This document shows positions 1 through 9,075 of a DNA stretch of 14,525 bases, one piece after another. Positions within the stretch are counted from its first letter, which is position 1. The number at the start of each line of letters is the position of its first letter. The translations under genes were made by a program, and so were the position numbers. The stretch covers positions 47,052-61,576 of the forward strand of contig PARQ01000016.1 in the NCBI GenBank assembly GCA_002711555.1. The letters are read 5' to 3'. The notes below the pieces were generated by a model. That model was not told the origin of the DNA and did no database searches. It saw nothing but the letters and a program-made list of their open reading frames with translations. The DNA is from Rhodospirillaceae bacterium (GTDB taxonomy: Bacteria > Pseudomonadota > Alphaproteobacteria > UBA8366).

Positions 1-2256
<2,256 letters not shown>

Positions 2257-2305
2257 AAAATTATTCGACTTTGGGAAGCAAACGCAGGTTTACATTGAGT
2301 TATTT

Positions 2306-2315
2306 TCACGCGTGA
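2306..2315. promoter_or_regulatory. Palindrome upstream of fabA, candidate operator
   Basis: TCACGCGTGA is a perfect 10-bp palindrome in the 98-nt gap between gyrB and fabA. It lies 39 nt before the fabA start. A TTTACA that could act as a -35 element sits at 2289-2294; the following -10 region (around 2313-2321) matches consensus poorly. A dyad placed inside a promoter would suit a dimeric repressor or activator, but I do not recognise it as the site of a named regulator. A 10-bp palindrome also occurs by chance, so this is a candidate only. Confidence 0.3.
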
Positions 2316-2343
2316 GATATTGGTAGCAACAAGGGTCGATAAA

Positions 2344-2347
2344 AAGG
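2344..2347 (+). promoter_or_regulatory. Ribosome binding site supporting the TTG start of fabA
   Basis: AAGG lies 7 nt before the TTG at 2355. A second in-frame TTG at 2361 would be 13 nt away, so the spacing favours 2355. No in-frame ATG or GTG is available near the conserved N-terminus. Confidence 0.55.
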
Positions 2348-2354
2348 TCGGTGT

Positions 2355-2882
2355 TTGGTTTTGAATTTAAAAAAACAGTCTAGCTACAGCTTCGAAGATT
2401 TAATCGAGTGCGCCCACGGGCGACTTTTCGGTCCCGGCAACGCACAGTTGCCGTTACCTCCTATGTTGATGATTGACCGCATTACGCACATTTCTGATAA
2501 AGGAGGAAACTTCGGCAAAGGAGAAATCGTAGCTGAACTCGATATCGAGCCGGACCTTTGGTTTTTTAGTTGCCATTTTGAGGGAGACCCGGTGATGCCG
2601 GGTTGTCTTGGACTAGATGCAATGTGGCAGTTAGTTGGTTTCTTCCTCGGCTGGAAAGATGGGCCTGGGAAAGGCCGCGCGCTTGGCGTCGGTGAAGTTA
2701 AATTTACAGGCCAAGTTTTAAAAACTGTGAAAAAAATTACATATCACATTAATATGAAGCGTGTAATTATGCGCAGGTTAGTGATGGGTATAGCAGATGG
2801 CGTTCTTAAAGCGGACGGAAAACCAATCTATGAAGTAAAAGACATGCGAGTTGGCTTGTTTACACCTCAAGAGACAACATAA
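2355..2882 (+). CDS. fabA: 3-hydroxydecanoyl-ACP dehydratase/isomerase
   Basis: Cytosolic hot-dog-fold enzyme that dehydrates 3-hydroxydecanoyl-ACP and isomerises trans-2- to cis-3-decenoyl-ACP, the branch point of anaerobic unsaturated fatty acid synthesis. It has 175 residues, against 172 for E. coli FabA. The signature [19 protein letters not shown] is at 25-43. The catalytic His74 lies in [12 protein letters not shown] and the catalytic Asp88 in [10 protein letters not shown]. The bifunctional FabA assignment, rather than the FabZ dehydratase, rests on this signature, the length and the adjacent fabB. The start is TTG, chosen from the upstream AAGG and from length; the six or seven residues before [10 protein letters not shown] are uncertain. 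fabB begins 24 nt after the TAA stop, so the two are almost certainly cotranscribed. Confidence 0.96.
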   Translation: MVLNLKKQSSYSFEDLIECAHGRLFGPGNAQLPLPPMLMIDRITHISDKGGNFGKGEIVAELDIEPDLWFFSCHFEGDPVMPGCLGLDAMWQLVGFFLGWKDGPGKGRALGVGEVKFTGQVLKTVKKITYHINMKRVIMRRLVMGIADGVLKADGKPIYEVKDMRVGLFTPQETT

Positions 2883-2896
2883 ACACGCAATCTTTT

Positions 2897-2901
2897 AGGA
2901 G
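2897..2901 (+). promoter_or_regulatory. Ribosome binding site fixing the fabB start at 2907
   Basis: AGGAG lies 5 nt before the ATG at 2907. It overlaps the in-frame GTG at 2901, so that GTG cannot be the start and the protein loses two residues from the longest reading. Confidence 0.75.
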
Positions 2902-2906
2902 TGCAC

Positions 2907-4124
2907 ATGCGACGTGTTGCGATAACTGGCCTGGGCATAGTCTCAAGCATCGGCAATAACAAAGGTGAAGTGCTAGATTCGCTTAAACAGGGCAGGTCGG
3001 GCATAGAATTTTGTGAAGAATATGAGAAACGGGGCCTCCGCAGCCATGTCCATGGCTCAATCAAAATAAACATTGAAGAACACGTGGATAGGAAAATTCA
3101 CCGCTTCATGGGCGATGGAGCTGCATACAATTACATCGCAATGGAAGAGGCAATTGCGGATGCCGGCCTGGAAGAAAATGAGGTTTCTAGCGAGAAAACT
3201 GGTATGATTATGGGCTCGGGTGGTCCATCAACAAAGAATTTATTGCTTGCCTGGGATACAGCTCGCGAACGTGGCCCAAAACGTATTGGCCCCTATATGG
3301 TCCCTCGTACTATGTCCAGTACAAATTCTGCAACTCTTGCTACGCCTTTTAAAATCAAAGGAGTTAATTATTCAATAAGTTCTGCCTGTGCTACCAGCGC
3401 TCACTGCATTGGAAATGCCAGTGAGCTTATCCAATGGGGAAAGCAAGATGTAATGCTAGCCGGTGGAGGAGAAGAGTTAGACTGGACAATGACTTCACTA
3501 TTCGATGCCATGCCCGCACTCTCTTCGGCCTACAACGAAACACCAGAAAAAGCTAGCCGCCCCTATGATATTGATCGCGACGGGTTCGTGATTGCTGGGG
3601 GTGGTGGGGTGATCGTACTGGAAGAACTCGAGCATGCGAAAGCACGCGGTGCCCATATTTATGCCGAATTAGTCGGATACGGTGCCACATCAGATGGTTA
3701 CGATATGGTTCAGCCATCGGGCGAAGGCGCTGCACGTTGTATGAAGAATGCTACAAGCGGGCTCAACATTCCAGTAAATTACGTCAATGTCCATGGCACG
3801 TCGACGCCAGTTGGTGACATTAAAGAATTAGAAGCATTGAAAACCGTATTTGGAGATCACATGCCCACCATTAGCTCAACAAAATCTTTAACCGGTCATT
3901 CTCTGGGCGCAACGGGAGTTCACGAATCGATTTATTCTGTCCTTATGATGAAACACCGTTTTATTTCAGCTTCAGCGAATATTGAGAACATAGATCCAGG
4001 TGCTCAAGGTTTACCAATAACCCGCGAACGAATTGACAACATTGATCTTGACTGTGTGGTCTCTAACAGTTTTGGTTTTGGTGGCACTAATGCAAGCTTG
4101 GTGTTCAGACGTTACGACGGTTAG
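2907..4124 (+). CDS. fabB: 3-oxoacyl-ACP synthase I
   Basis: Condensing enzyme (KAS I) that adds malonyl-ACP-derived C2 units to acyl-ACP. It is required to elongate the cis-3-decenoyl-ACP made by FabA. It has 405 residues, against 406 in E. coli. The thiolase-fold active site is complete: the nucleophile Cys161 in [12 protein letters not shown], His296 in [12 protein letters not shown], and Lys326 and His331 in [14 protein letters not shown]. The C-terminal glycine-rich [13 protein letters not shown] is at 386-398. FabB rather than FabF is supported by the FabB-type [12 protein letters not shown] segment, the overall length and the fabA neighbour. The ATG is set by AGGAG 5 nt upstream. The gene lies 24 nt after fabA and 50 nt before fabI. 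Confidence 0.96.
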   Translation: MRRVAITGLGIVSSIGNNKGEVLDSLKQGRSGIEFCEEYEKRGLRSHVHGSIKINIEEHVDRKIHRFMGDGAAYNYIAMEEAIADAGLEENEVSSEKTGMIMGSGGPSTKNLLLAWDTARERGPKRIGPYMVPRTMSSTNSATLATPFKIKGVNYSISSACATSAHCIGNASELIQWGKQDVMLAGGGEELDWTMTSLFDAMPALSSAYNETPEKASRPYDIDRDGFVIAGGGGVIVLEELEHAKARGAHIYAELVGYGATSDGYDMVQPSGEGAARCMKNATSGLNIPVNYVNVHGTSTPVGDIKELEALKTVFGDHMPTISSTKSLTGHSLGATGVHESIYSVLMMKHRFISASANIENIDPGAQGLPITRERIDNIDLDCVVSNSFGFGGTNASLVFRRYDG

Positions 4125-4174
4125 AGCAGAACTGCAGGCTTTACGCTCATATCTTGCCGGGGGTGCACTCAGTA

Positions 4175-4975
4175 ATGGGAACTGCCAAGTTACTATCCGG
4201 GAAACGCGGCCTCATCATGGGAGTTGCAAATGATCACTCTATAGCCTGGGGCATATCCTCGAGGTTGCATACGGCTGGCGCTGAGTTAGCTTTTACCTTC
4301 CAGTCAGAAGCATTTGCACGACGCGTTAAGCCGCTCGCCGCATCAATTGGCTCTGATATAGTATTACCCTGTGACGTTACAAATGATGAAAGTCTTGATT
4401 TTGTATTTACTGAGATTGAGTCACGTTGGGGAAAGCTTGATTTTTTATTGCACGCAATTGCCTATTCCGACAAAGAAGAACTGAAAGGCAAATATGTTGA
4501 CACGACTAGGACTAATTTTAGATCAACTATGGATACGTCATGCTACTCATTTTCTGCGGTAGCGCTTCGCGCTTATCCTTTAATGAAAGATGGAGGAAGC
4601 TTGTTAACACTCACGTATTCTGGCTCGGAGCGTGTAATGCCAAACTACAATGTTATGGGCGTTGCAAAAGCTGCTTTAGAAGCGAGCGTGAAGTATTTAG
4701 CAGTCGACCTTGGAGGTAATGGAATAAGAGTTAATGCGATTTCCGCTGGTCCTATGAGAACTCTTGCAGGTTCTGCGATAGCGAGTGCGCGCGCAGTTTA
4801 TCGGTGGCAAGGGGAGCATGCGCCACTCAAACGCAACATTAGCATGAGCGATGTTGGGGGCGCCGCACTCTATCTTTTCTCAAACATGTCGAGCGGTGTA
4901 ACAGGAGAAACCCATTATGTGGATGCTGGATATAATGTAATAGGTATGGTCAATTTAGCCGAAGATGGTCCTTGA
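4175..4975 (+). CDS. fabI: NADH-dependent enoyl-ACP reductase
   Basis: Reduces trans-2-enoyl-ACP to acyl-ACP, the last step of each fatty acid elongation cycle, and is the target of triclosan-type inhibitors in other bacteria. It is a 266-residue short-chain-dehydrogenase-fold protein. The atypical FabI nucleotide-binding motif GLIMGVANDHSIAWG is at 12-26. The catalytic Tyr148, Tyr158 and Lys165 lie in TYSGSERVMPNYNVMGVAK, which gives the Y-x6-Y/Y-x6-K pattern. SAGPMRTLA (190-198) is the substrate-loop region, and GVTGETHYVDAGYNVIGM (241-258) the conserved end. I chose the ATG at 4175. A TTG at 4154 and a GTG at 4163 lie in frame upstream, but 4175 gives the usual length and has GGGGG 12 nt before it, a weak ribosome site. 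It is the third gene of the fabA-fabB-fabI cluster. Confidence 0.96.
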   Translation: MGTAKLLSGKRGLIMGVANDHSIAWGISSRLHTAGAELAFTFQSEAFARRVKPLAASIGSDIVLPCDVTNDESLDFVFTEIESRWGKLDFLLHAIAYSDKEELKGKYVDTTRTNFRSTMDTSCYSFSAVALRAYPLMKDGGSLLTLTYSGSERVMPNYNVMGVAKAALEASVKYLAVDLGGNGIRVNAISAGPMRTLAGSAIASARAVYRWQGEHAPLKRNISMSDVGGAALYLFSNMSSGVTGETHYVDAGYNVIGMVNLAEDGP

Positions 4976-5047
4976 CATCTAACGCCTCAAGTTATCGCCG
5001 CCTCAAATGACAACGCGCCCCCTTTAAATAAAATCCAAGCTTACATA
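4976..5047. other. Convergent intergenic gap between fabI and pnp
   Basis: These 72 nt separate the stop codons of two opposed transcripts. I see no GC-rich hairpin followed by a T-run on either strand. A short direct repeat, CGCCTCAA, occurs at 4983-4990 and 4999-5006. Termination here may be Rho-dependent, or the transcripts may overlap. Confidence 0.6.
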
Positions 5048-7207
5048 TTAATCATTGCTATTACGAGTCCGGCGATCCCGACGAGGCTCTCGATCTTTGC
5101 GCTCTACTGGCACTTCTTCACCGGTGCTTTGATCAACTGCTCTCATTGATAATTTCACTTTGCCACGGTCATCGACCGCTAACACTAAGACTTTGACTTC
5201 CTGGCCCTCAGATACCACATCACTGACGGAAGGAACACGTTCATTAGCTAATTCTGATATATGAACTAACCCATCCTTAGAGCCGAGGAAATTCACGAAA
5301 GCACCAAAATCGACAATCTTAACAACCTTCCCTTCATATACCTTGCCAACTTCTGGCTCCGCTACTATAGACTGGATCCAAGCAATAGCACGCTCTCCAG
5401 CCTCGTTGTCGACCGAAGCTACTTTAATCGTTCCATCGTCTTCTATGTCCACTTTTGCTCCCGTTGTCTCACAAATTTCACGAATGACTTTCCCTCCCGT
5501 GCCTATGACTTCGCGTATCTTTTCACGCGCAATCTGGAAAGTGGTAATTCGAGGTGCATTCTGTGATACATCTTCACGAGCTGAAGTTATTGCATCCTTC
5601 ATTTCAGCAAGAATATGCAACCTTCCATCTCTCGCTTGGGCCAAGGCAACCTGCATTATCTCTTCTGTAATTGATGTAATCTTGATATCCATCTGAAGGG
5701 CCGTAACTCCCTCTTCAGTGCCAGCAACCTTGAAGTCCATGTCGCCCAAGTGATCCTCATCACCTAAAATATCCGACAAGACTGCAAACTTATCCTCTTC
5801 CTTGATTAACCCCATAGCTATACCAGCACATGGCCGCTTCATCGGGACACCAGCATCCATGAGAGACATGGATGTACCGCACACTGTAGCCATTGACGAA
5901 GAACCATTACTTTCGGTGATCTCAGAAACGACTCTAACTGTGTAAGGGAAGTCTTCATGCCCTGGCATCAGTGGTCTAATTGCACGCCAAGCAAGTTTCC
6001 CGTGTCCAATCTCCCGTCGCCCAGGAGAACCAACACGGCCGGCCTCTCCTACCGAGTATGGAGGAAAGTTATAATGAAGCATAAAGTGGCGACGATATTC
6101 ACCCTCTAGAGAATCAATAATCTGTTCATCCTGGCCGGTGCCAAGCGTCGTAACAACGAAGGCCTGCGTTTCGCCACGGGTAAATAGCGATGACCCATGG
6201 CTTCGCTCTAAGATACCCACCTCACACTCAATCGGGCGAACCGATGCAGTATCGCGTCCATCGATACGCTGCCCTGTGTCTAAAATATTACCACGAACCA
6301 CGTCCTTTTCTAGTTTTTTGAACATGGATGCCGCTATTTCTGTATCCTGCTCCTCAGCCTCGAGCTGATCGAGGACGCTGCGCTTAAGTTCGGTTATTGA
6401 CTCCATGCGGTCTTGTTTAGATTTAATTTTGTAGGCCTGACGAAGAGGCTCCTCTGCCCGGTCTTTAAGTGTGGTCAAAACCTCATCCTGTCCCTCCGGA
6501 GCCTTGGGTAAATCCCATGGTTCTTTCGCGGAAGATTCGGCCATGGATATAATTGCATCTATGACCGGCTGGAATTGTTCGTGACCGAACATTACCGACC
6601 CAAGCATTACTTCTTCCGACAGTTCATTGGCCTGGCTCTCAACCATCAGAACACCCTCACGCGTACCCGCGACCACAAGATCTAAATCTGTGTCTTCCAT
6701 CTCACTTATACGGGGATTCAGAATAAACTCTCCGTCCTGGTAACCGATCCGACAAGCACCGAGAGGACCAAAGAAAGGCACACCGGATATTGTTAGTGCA
6801 GCTGACGCACCAATTAGCGAAACTATGTCAGGATCATTTTCCATGTCGTGTGCCAATACGGTACAGATAATTTGGGTTTCATTTCGGAACCCACTGGGAA
6901 ATAGTGGTCGTATTGGTCGATCAATTAACCGAGACGTGAGTGTTTCTTTTTCGCTGGGTCGTCCTTCACGCTTAAAAAAACCACCCGGGATTTTACCGGC
7001 CGCGTAAGTTTTTTCTTGATAATTAACAGTGAGAGGAAAGAAATCGACTCCTGGGCGGGAGGTTTTTGCAGCAACAGCGGTGCATAACACTTGCGTCCCA
7101 CCATAAGTCGCCATTACAGCACCGTCAGCCTGGCGTGCTATTTTCCCCGATTCTAATAACAAAGGGCGCCCGCCCCAATCTATTTCTTTTTGTGTAACAT
7201 CAAACAT
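5048..7207 (-). CDS. pnp: Polyribonucleotide nucleotidyltransferase (PNPase)
   Basis: Phosphorolytic 3'-5' exoribonuclease that acts in mRNA decay and as part of the degradosome. It has 719 residues, against 711 in E. coli. Order: first RNase PH domain (about 1-215), helical linker, second RNase PH domain (about 312-540) with FTRGETQAF (342-350), [11 protein letters not shown] (393-403) and the metal-binding Asp485/Asp491 and Lys493 in [12 protein letters not shown], then a KH domain with [12 protein letters not shown] (567-578), an S1 domain (about 619-688) and a basic tail rich in Arg. The reading frame stays open 28 codons upstream to 7291. The ATG at 7207 is chosen because [16 protein letters not shown] matches the family start and GAAGGA precedes it by 7 nt. 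It is last in the rimP operon, after a 186-nt gap from rpsO. Confidence 0.97.
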   Translation of the reverse strand: MFDVTQKEIDWGGRPLLLESGKIARQADGAVMATYGGTQVLCTAVAAKTSRPGVDFFPLTVNYQEKTYAAGKIPGGFFKREGRPSEKETLTSRLIDRPIRPLFPSGFRNETQIICTVLAHDMENDPDIVSLIGASAALTISGVPFFGPLGACRIGYQDGEFILNPRISEMEDTDLDLVVAGTREGVLMVESQANELSEEVMLGSVMFGHEQFQPVIDAIISMAESSAKEPWDLPKAPEGQDEVLTTLKDRAEEPLRQAYKIKSKQDRMESITELKRSVLDQLEAEEQDTEIAASMFKKLEKDVVRGNILDTGQRIDGRDTASVRPIECEVGILERSHGSSLFTRGETQAFVVTTLGTGQDEQIIDSLEGEYRRHFMLHYNFPPYSVGEAGRVGSPGRREIGHGKLAWRAIRPLMPGHEDFPYTVRVVSEITESNGSSSMATVCGTSMSLMDAGVPMKRPCAGIAMGLIKEEDKFAVLSDILGDEDHLGDMDFKVAGTEEGVTALQMDIKITSITEEIMQVALAQARDGRLHILAEMKDAITSAREDVSQNAPRITTFQIAREKIREVIGTGGKVIREICETTGAKVDIEDDGTIKVASVDNEAGERAIAWIQSIVAEPEVGKVYEGKVVKIVDFGAFVNFLGSKDGLVHISELANERVPSVSDVVSEGQEVKVLVLAVDDRGKVKLSMRAVDQSTGEEVPVERKDREPRRDRRTRNSND

Positions 7208-7214
7208 CTGTTTT

Positions 7215-7220
7215 TCCTTC
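7215..7220 (-). promoter_or_regulatory. Ribosome binding site fixing the pnp start
   Basis: GAAGGA on the minus strand ends 7 nt before the ATG at 7207. The longer in-frame ATG at 7291 has no comparable site and adds residues that do not resemble PNPase. Confidence 0.75.
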
Positions 7221-7239
7221 ACATACCTACCACCGGGAC

Positions 7240-7269
7240 GGCCTTGTTCTATCCCAGTCTGCAACGGCC
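7240..7269 (-). other. Hairpin in the pnp leader
   Basis: On the minus strand GGCCGTT (7269-7263) can pair with AAC (7248-7246) and GGCC (7243-7240), giving 7 bp with a 2-nt bulge and a 14-nt loop. It lies in the rpsO-pnp gap, 32 nt before the pnp start. In E. coli a stem-loop in the pnp leader is cut by RNase III and mediates PNPase autoregulation. Whether this weaker stem has that role is inference. Confidence 0.3.
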
Positions 7270-7271
7270 TT

Positions 7272-7301
7272 AAAATAGAGACCATGTCCAAGTGGCCTCA
7301 A
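7272..7301 (-). promoter_or_regulatory. Candidate internal promoter for pnp
   Basis: On the minus strand TTGAGG (7301-7296) is followed after 18 nt by TATTTT (7277-7272). Each matches four of six bases of the sigma-70 consensus. Transcription would begin near 7265 and give a leader of about 58 nt. E. coli also has a separate pnp promoter after rpsO. The match is imperfect. Confidence 0.3.
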
Positions 7302-7393
7302 CTGATTATCCTCGGCTCAGAGAATTTCTCACTCGGCCGGGCCAGACAGAGACAGATCCTGCTTTGCCTGTAAGGAGGGTCGTTGCTAACTCC

Positions 7394-7663
7394 TCAGCGA
7401 CGTAATTCCAGCCGTTTGAGTAGAGATTCGTAGCGGCTCATATCTTTGCGCTTCACATAATCGAGAAGACGTCTCCTTTGACCCACCATCATCAATAATC
7501 CACGACGCGAATGAAAATCCTTTTTGTGCGACTGCATATGCTCGGTGAGATTGCGAATGCGCTCAGTTAATACTGCTATTTGTACATCTGCTGAACCCGT
7601 ATCACCTGCTTTAATTGCAAACTCAGCTATGAGCTCTTTCTTACGCTCTAATCCAATCGACAT
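7394..7663 (-). CDS. rpsO: 30S ribosomal protein S15
   Basis: Primary 16S rRNA-binding protein of the central domain of the 30S subunit. It has 89 residues, the standard length. The family signature is clear: [21 protein letters not shown] (22-42), then [12 protein letters not shown] (46-57) and [15 protein letters not shown] (60-74). These include the His and Asp known to contact the 16S rRNA three-way junction region. Two adjacent ATG codons occur (7666 and 7663). The second is chosen because GGAG lies 6 nt before it but only 3 nt before the first; the alternative adds one Met. The gene starts 14 nt after the truB stop. S15 represses its own mRNA in E. coli, but I cannot identify an equivalent leader structure here. 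Confidence 0.97.
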   Translation of the reverse strand: MSIGLERKKELIAEFAIKAGDTGSADVQIAVLTERIRNLTEHMQSHKKDFHSRRGLLMMVGQRRRLLDYVKRKDMSRYESLLKRLELRR

Positions 7664-7669
7664 CATATT

Positions 7670-7675
7670 CTCCTT
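7670..7675 (-). promoter_or_regulatory. Ribosome binding site choosing between two rpsO ATGs
   Basis: AAGGAG on the minus strand sits within the 14-nt gap after the truB stop. Its spacing of 6 nt to the ATG at 7663, against 3 nt to the ATG at 7666, favours the second ATG. Confidence 0.65.
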
Positions 7676-7677
7676 TT

Positions 7678-8607
7678 TTATAGTTTAAGCACTTTAAAAG
7701 GCCGCATCTTTCCAGCGCTGAATTCAGCCAACGCTAGCGGCTTGCCCTGATCAGTGGCCAAAACCGTAGCTCCGTCGGTTAAATCGGTAACCCGCTCGAT
7801 GTCTTCCTTTCGCAGTAACGTCACAGCTTGGCCGTGACGCAATCTAGAGGCTTCAGATCCTGTCAAAGCTAACGCCGGGATGTCGTCCAGCGCAGTCTCC
7901 ACAGGAAGAAGATATTCCAAAACCGCGGCAATGTGCCCAAATTCTTTCAATTCGTCCAGTGAAATTCCATTATCAAGTGAAAAAGGTCCAACTCGGGTCC
8001 GACGAAGTTGCGTCAAATGCCCCACTGTTCCCAGTGCAATAGCCAGATCACGCGCTAAAGCACGCATATAAGCTCCGGCGCCAGAAACCACTCGAAAAAG
8101 TGCGCGGTCACAATCCGGCATTCCCATCAGAGCTAATTCATGGATTCGTATATTTCTAGATGGAATATCAAAAGTCTTCCCCTTTCTGGCGAGATCGTAG
8201 GCTCTCTCACCTCCTACTTTAATTGCAGAAAACGCTGGTGGTATTTGTTCTATGAGACCTGTAAAATTAGGTATCAACCTTTCAATCGCTTTCCGATCTG
8301 GGCGGACATCCGACGTCGCGGTAATACATCCTTCACGATCATCAGTCGAACTTGCCTTGCCCCATTCCACTGTAAACTCATATTCTTTTGTTCCGTCCAC
8401 GATGTAAGGAACCGTCTTTGTAGCCTCACCCAACGCAATCGGAAGTATCCCTGTTGCGAGGGGGTCTAAGGTGCCACCGTGCCCCGCCTTCTTCGCGTTG
8501 GCCAATTTTTTAATAATCGCCACTGTTTTAGTTGAGGTAATCCCTTCAGGCTTATCTATTACAAACCAGCCATTTACCGGATCACCTTTTCGGTTGCGCC
8601 GTCCCAT
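7678..8607 (-). CDS. truB: tRNA pseudouridine(55) synthase
   Basis: Makes the universal pseudouridine-55 in the T-loop of tRNAs and also acts as a tRNA chaperone. It has 309 residues, close to the 314 of E. coli TruB. The catalytic Asp48 is in [13 protein letters not shown] (43-55), Tyr76 is in TKEYEF and Arg182 in [29 protein letters not shown] (122-141) is another conserved block. A PUA-like C-terminal domain covers about 245-305. The motif usually written SKGTYIR reads GAGAYMR here, so its Lys is Ala177. The start is ATG with AGGG 10 nt upstream. The gene lies 21 nt after rbfA and 14 nt before rpsO. Confidence 0.96.
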   Translation of the reverse strand: MGRRNRKGDPVNGWFVIDKPEGITSTKTVAIIKKLANAKKAGHGGTLDPLATGILPIALGEATKTVPYIVDGTKEYEFTVEWGKASSTDDREGCITATSDVRPDRKAIERLIPNFTGLIEQIPPAFSAIKVGGERAYDLARKGKTFDIPSRNIRIHELALMGMPDCDRALFRVVSGAGAYMRALARDLAIALGTVGHLTQLRRTRVGPFSLDNGISLDELKEFGHIAAVLEYLLPVETALDDIPALALTGSEASRLRHGQAVTLLRKEDIERVTDLTDGATVLATDQGKPLALAEFSAGKMRPFKVLKL

Positions 8608-8628
8608 TTATTGTTTGCCCTAATGTCT

Positions 8629-9009
8629 TTACGGAGCCAAATCCCGCATAACAACAGGATCTGCCAAAAGCCTGTCAATTTCACTCGCGTTATCAAAGGT
8701 ATAGTCGCTGACAAAAGTTAGCTTAGGGAGATACTTAAGTCGCACTCTGCGTCCAACCTCACTGCGCAAAAATGATGATGCTCTCCCTAATGCGCCTACG
8801 ACCAATTTTTCATCGAGACCCCCGAGAGGCAACACATATACCGTAGCGTTGCGCATATCACCACTTACCTGCACCTCACAAACCGTTATTGATCTTCCTG
8901 CTAAATCAGGATCACGCAAGTCTCCGTTAGTTAACAGCTCGGCTAACACATGACGCAACTGCTCTCCGACCTTTAACTGGCGTACCGACCGTTTTTTTTC
9001 TTTAGCCAT
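8629..9009 (-). CDS. rbfA: 30S ribosome-binding factor A
   Basis: Small KH-fold protein that binds the immature 30S subunit near the 5' end of 16S rRNA and is needed for late maturation and cold adaptation in E. coli. It has 126 residues. The family pattern is visible: RQLKVGEQLRHVLAELL (10-26), ITVCEVQVSGDMRNATVYV (41-59), PLGG (61-64), FLRSEVGRRVRLKYLPKLTF (80-99) and the DYTFDNASEIDRLL block (102-115). The start ATG follows an MAKEKKR basic leader. I see no good purine-rich ribosome site before it, unlike most genes of this operon. It is separated from infB by 66 nt containing a hairpin, so its expression may be set apart from the upstream genes. Confidence 0.95.
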   Translation of the reverse strand: MAKEKKRSVRQLKVGEQLRHVLAELLTNGDLRDPDLAGRSITVCEVQVSGDMRNATVYVLPLGGLDEKLVVGALGRASSFLRSEVGRRVRLKYLPKLTFVSDYTFDNASEIDRLLADPVVMRDLAP

Positions 9010-9043
9010 GTTAATTTACCACAGGGTAGAACTATATGAAGCG

Positions 9044-9071
9044 AAAGGCGGCGCTTTTTTTGCGCCTTTTT
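9044..9071 (+). terminator. Hairpin with T-tract between infB and rbfA, read best on the plus strand
   Basis: On the plus strand AAAGGCG (9044-9050) can pair with CGCCTTT (9063-9069), followed by two more T. An alternative is the compact stem GGCGC (9050-9054) with GCGCC (9062-9066) around a seven-T loop, followed by TTTTT. In plus orientation it looks like an intrinsic terminator, but both flanking genes run on the minus strand. Read on the minus strand the stem persists but is followed by CGCTTC, so it should not terminate the operon. It may block antisense transcription or act as an RNA processing or stability hairpin. Confidence 0.45.
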
Positions 9072-9075
9072 AAAG

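Noticed and set aside
4454..4468. FabI has Ala where E. coli has Gly93, a position of triclosan and diazaborine resistance mutations
   Set aside because: Ala at the equivalent place occurs naturally in other FabI proteins that I recall (for example Staphylococcus and Helicobacter), including drug-sensitive ones, so it does not indicate resistance.
4983..5006. Direct repeat CGCCTCAA in the fabI-pnp gap as a possible attachment site or CRISPR-like repeat
   Set aside because: Only two 8-bp copies occur, with no integrase, no further units and no sign of inserted DNA nearby.
7208..7291. 28-codon upstream extension of pnp
   Set aside because: The extra residues do not resemble PNPase and overlap the candidate promoter and hairpin; the ATG at 7207 has a good ribosome site.
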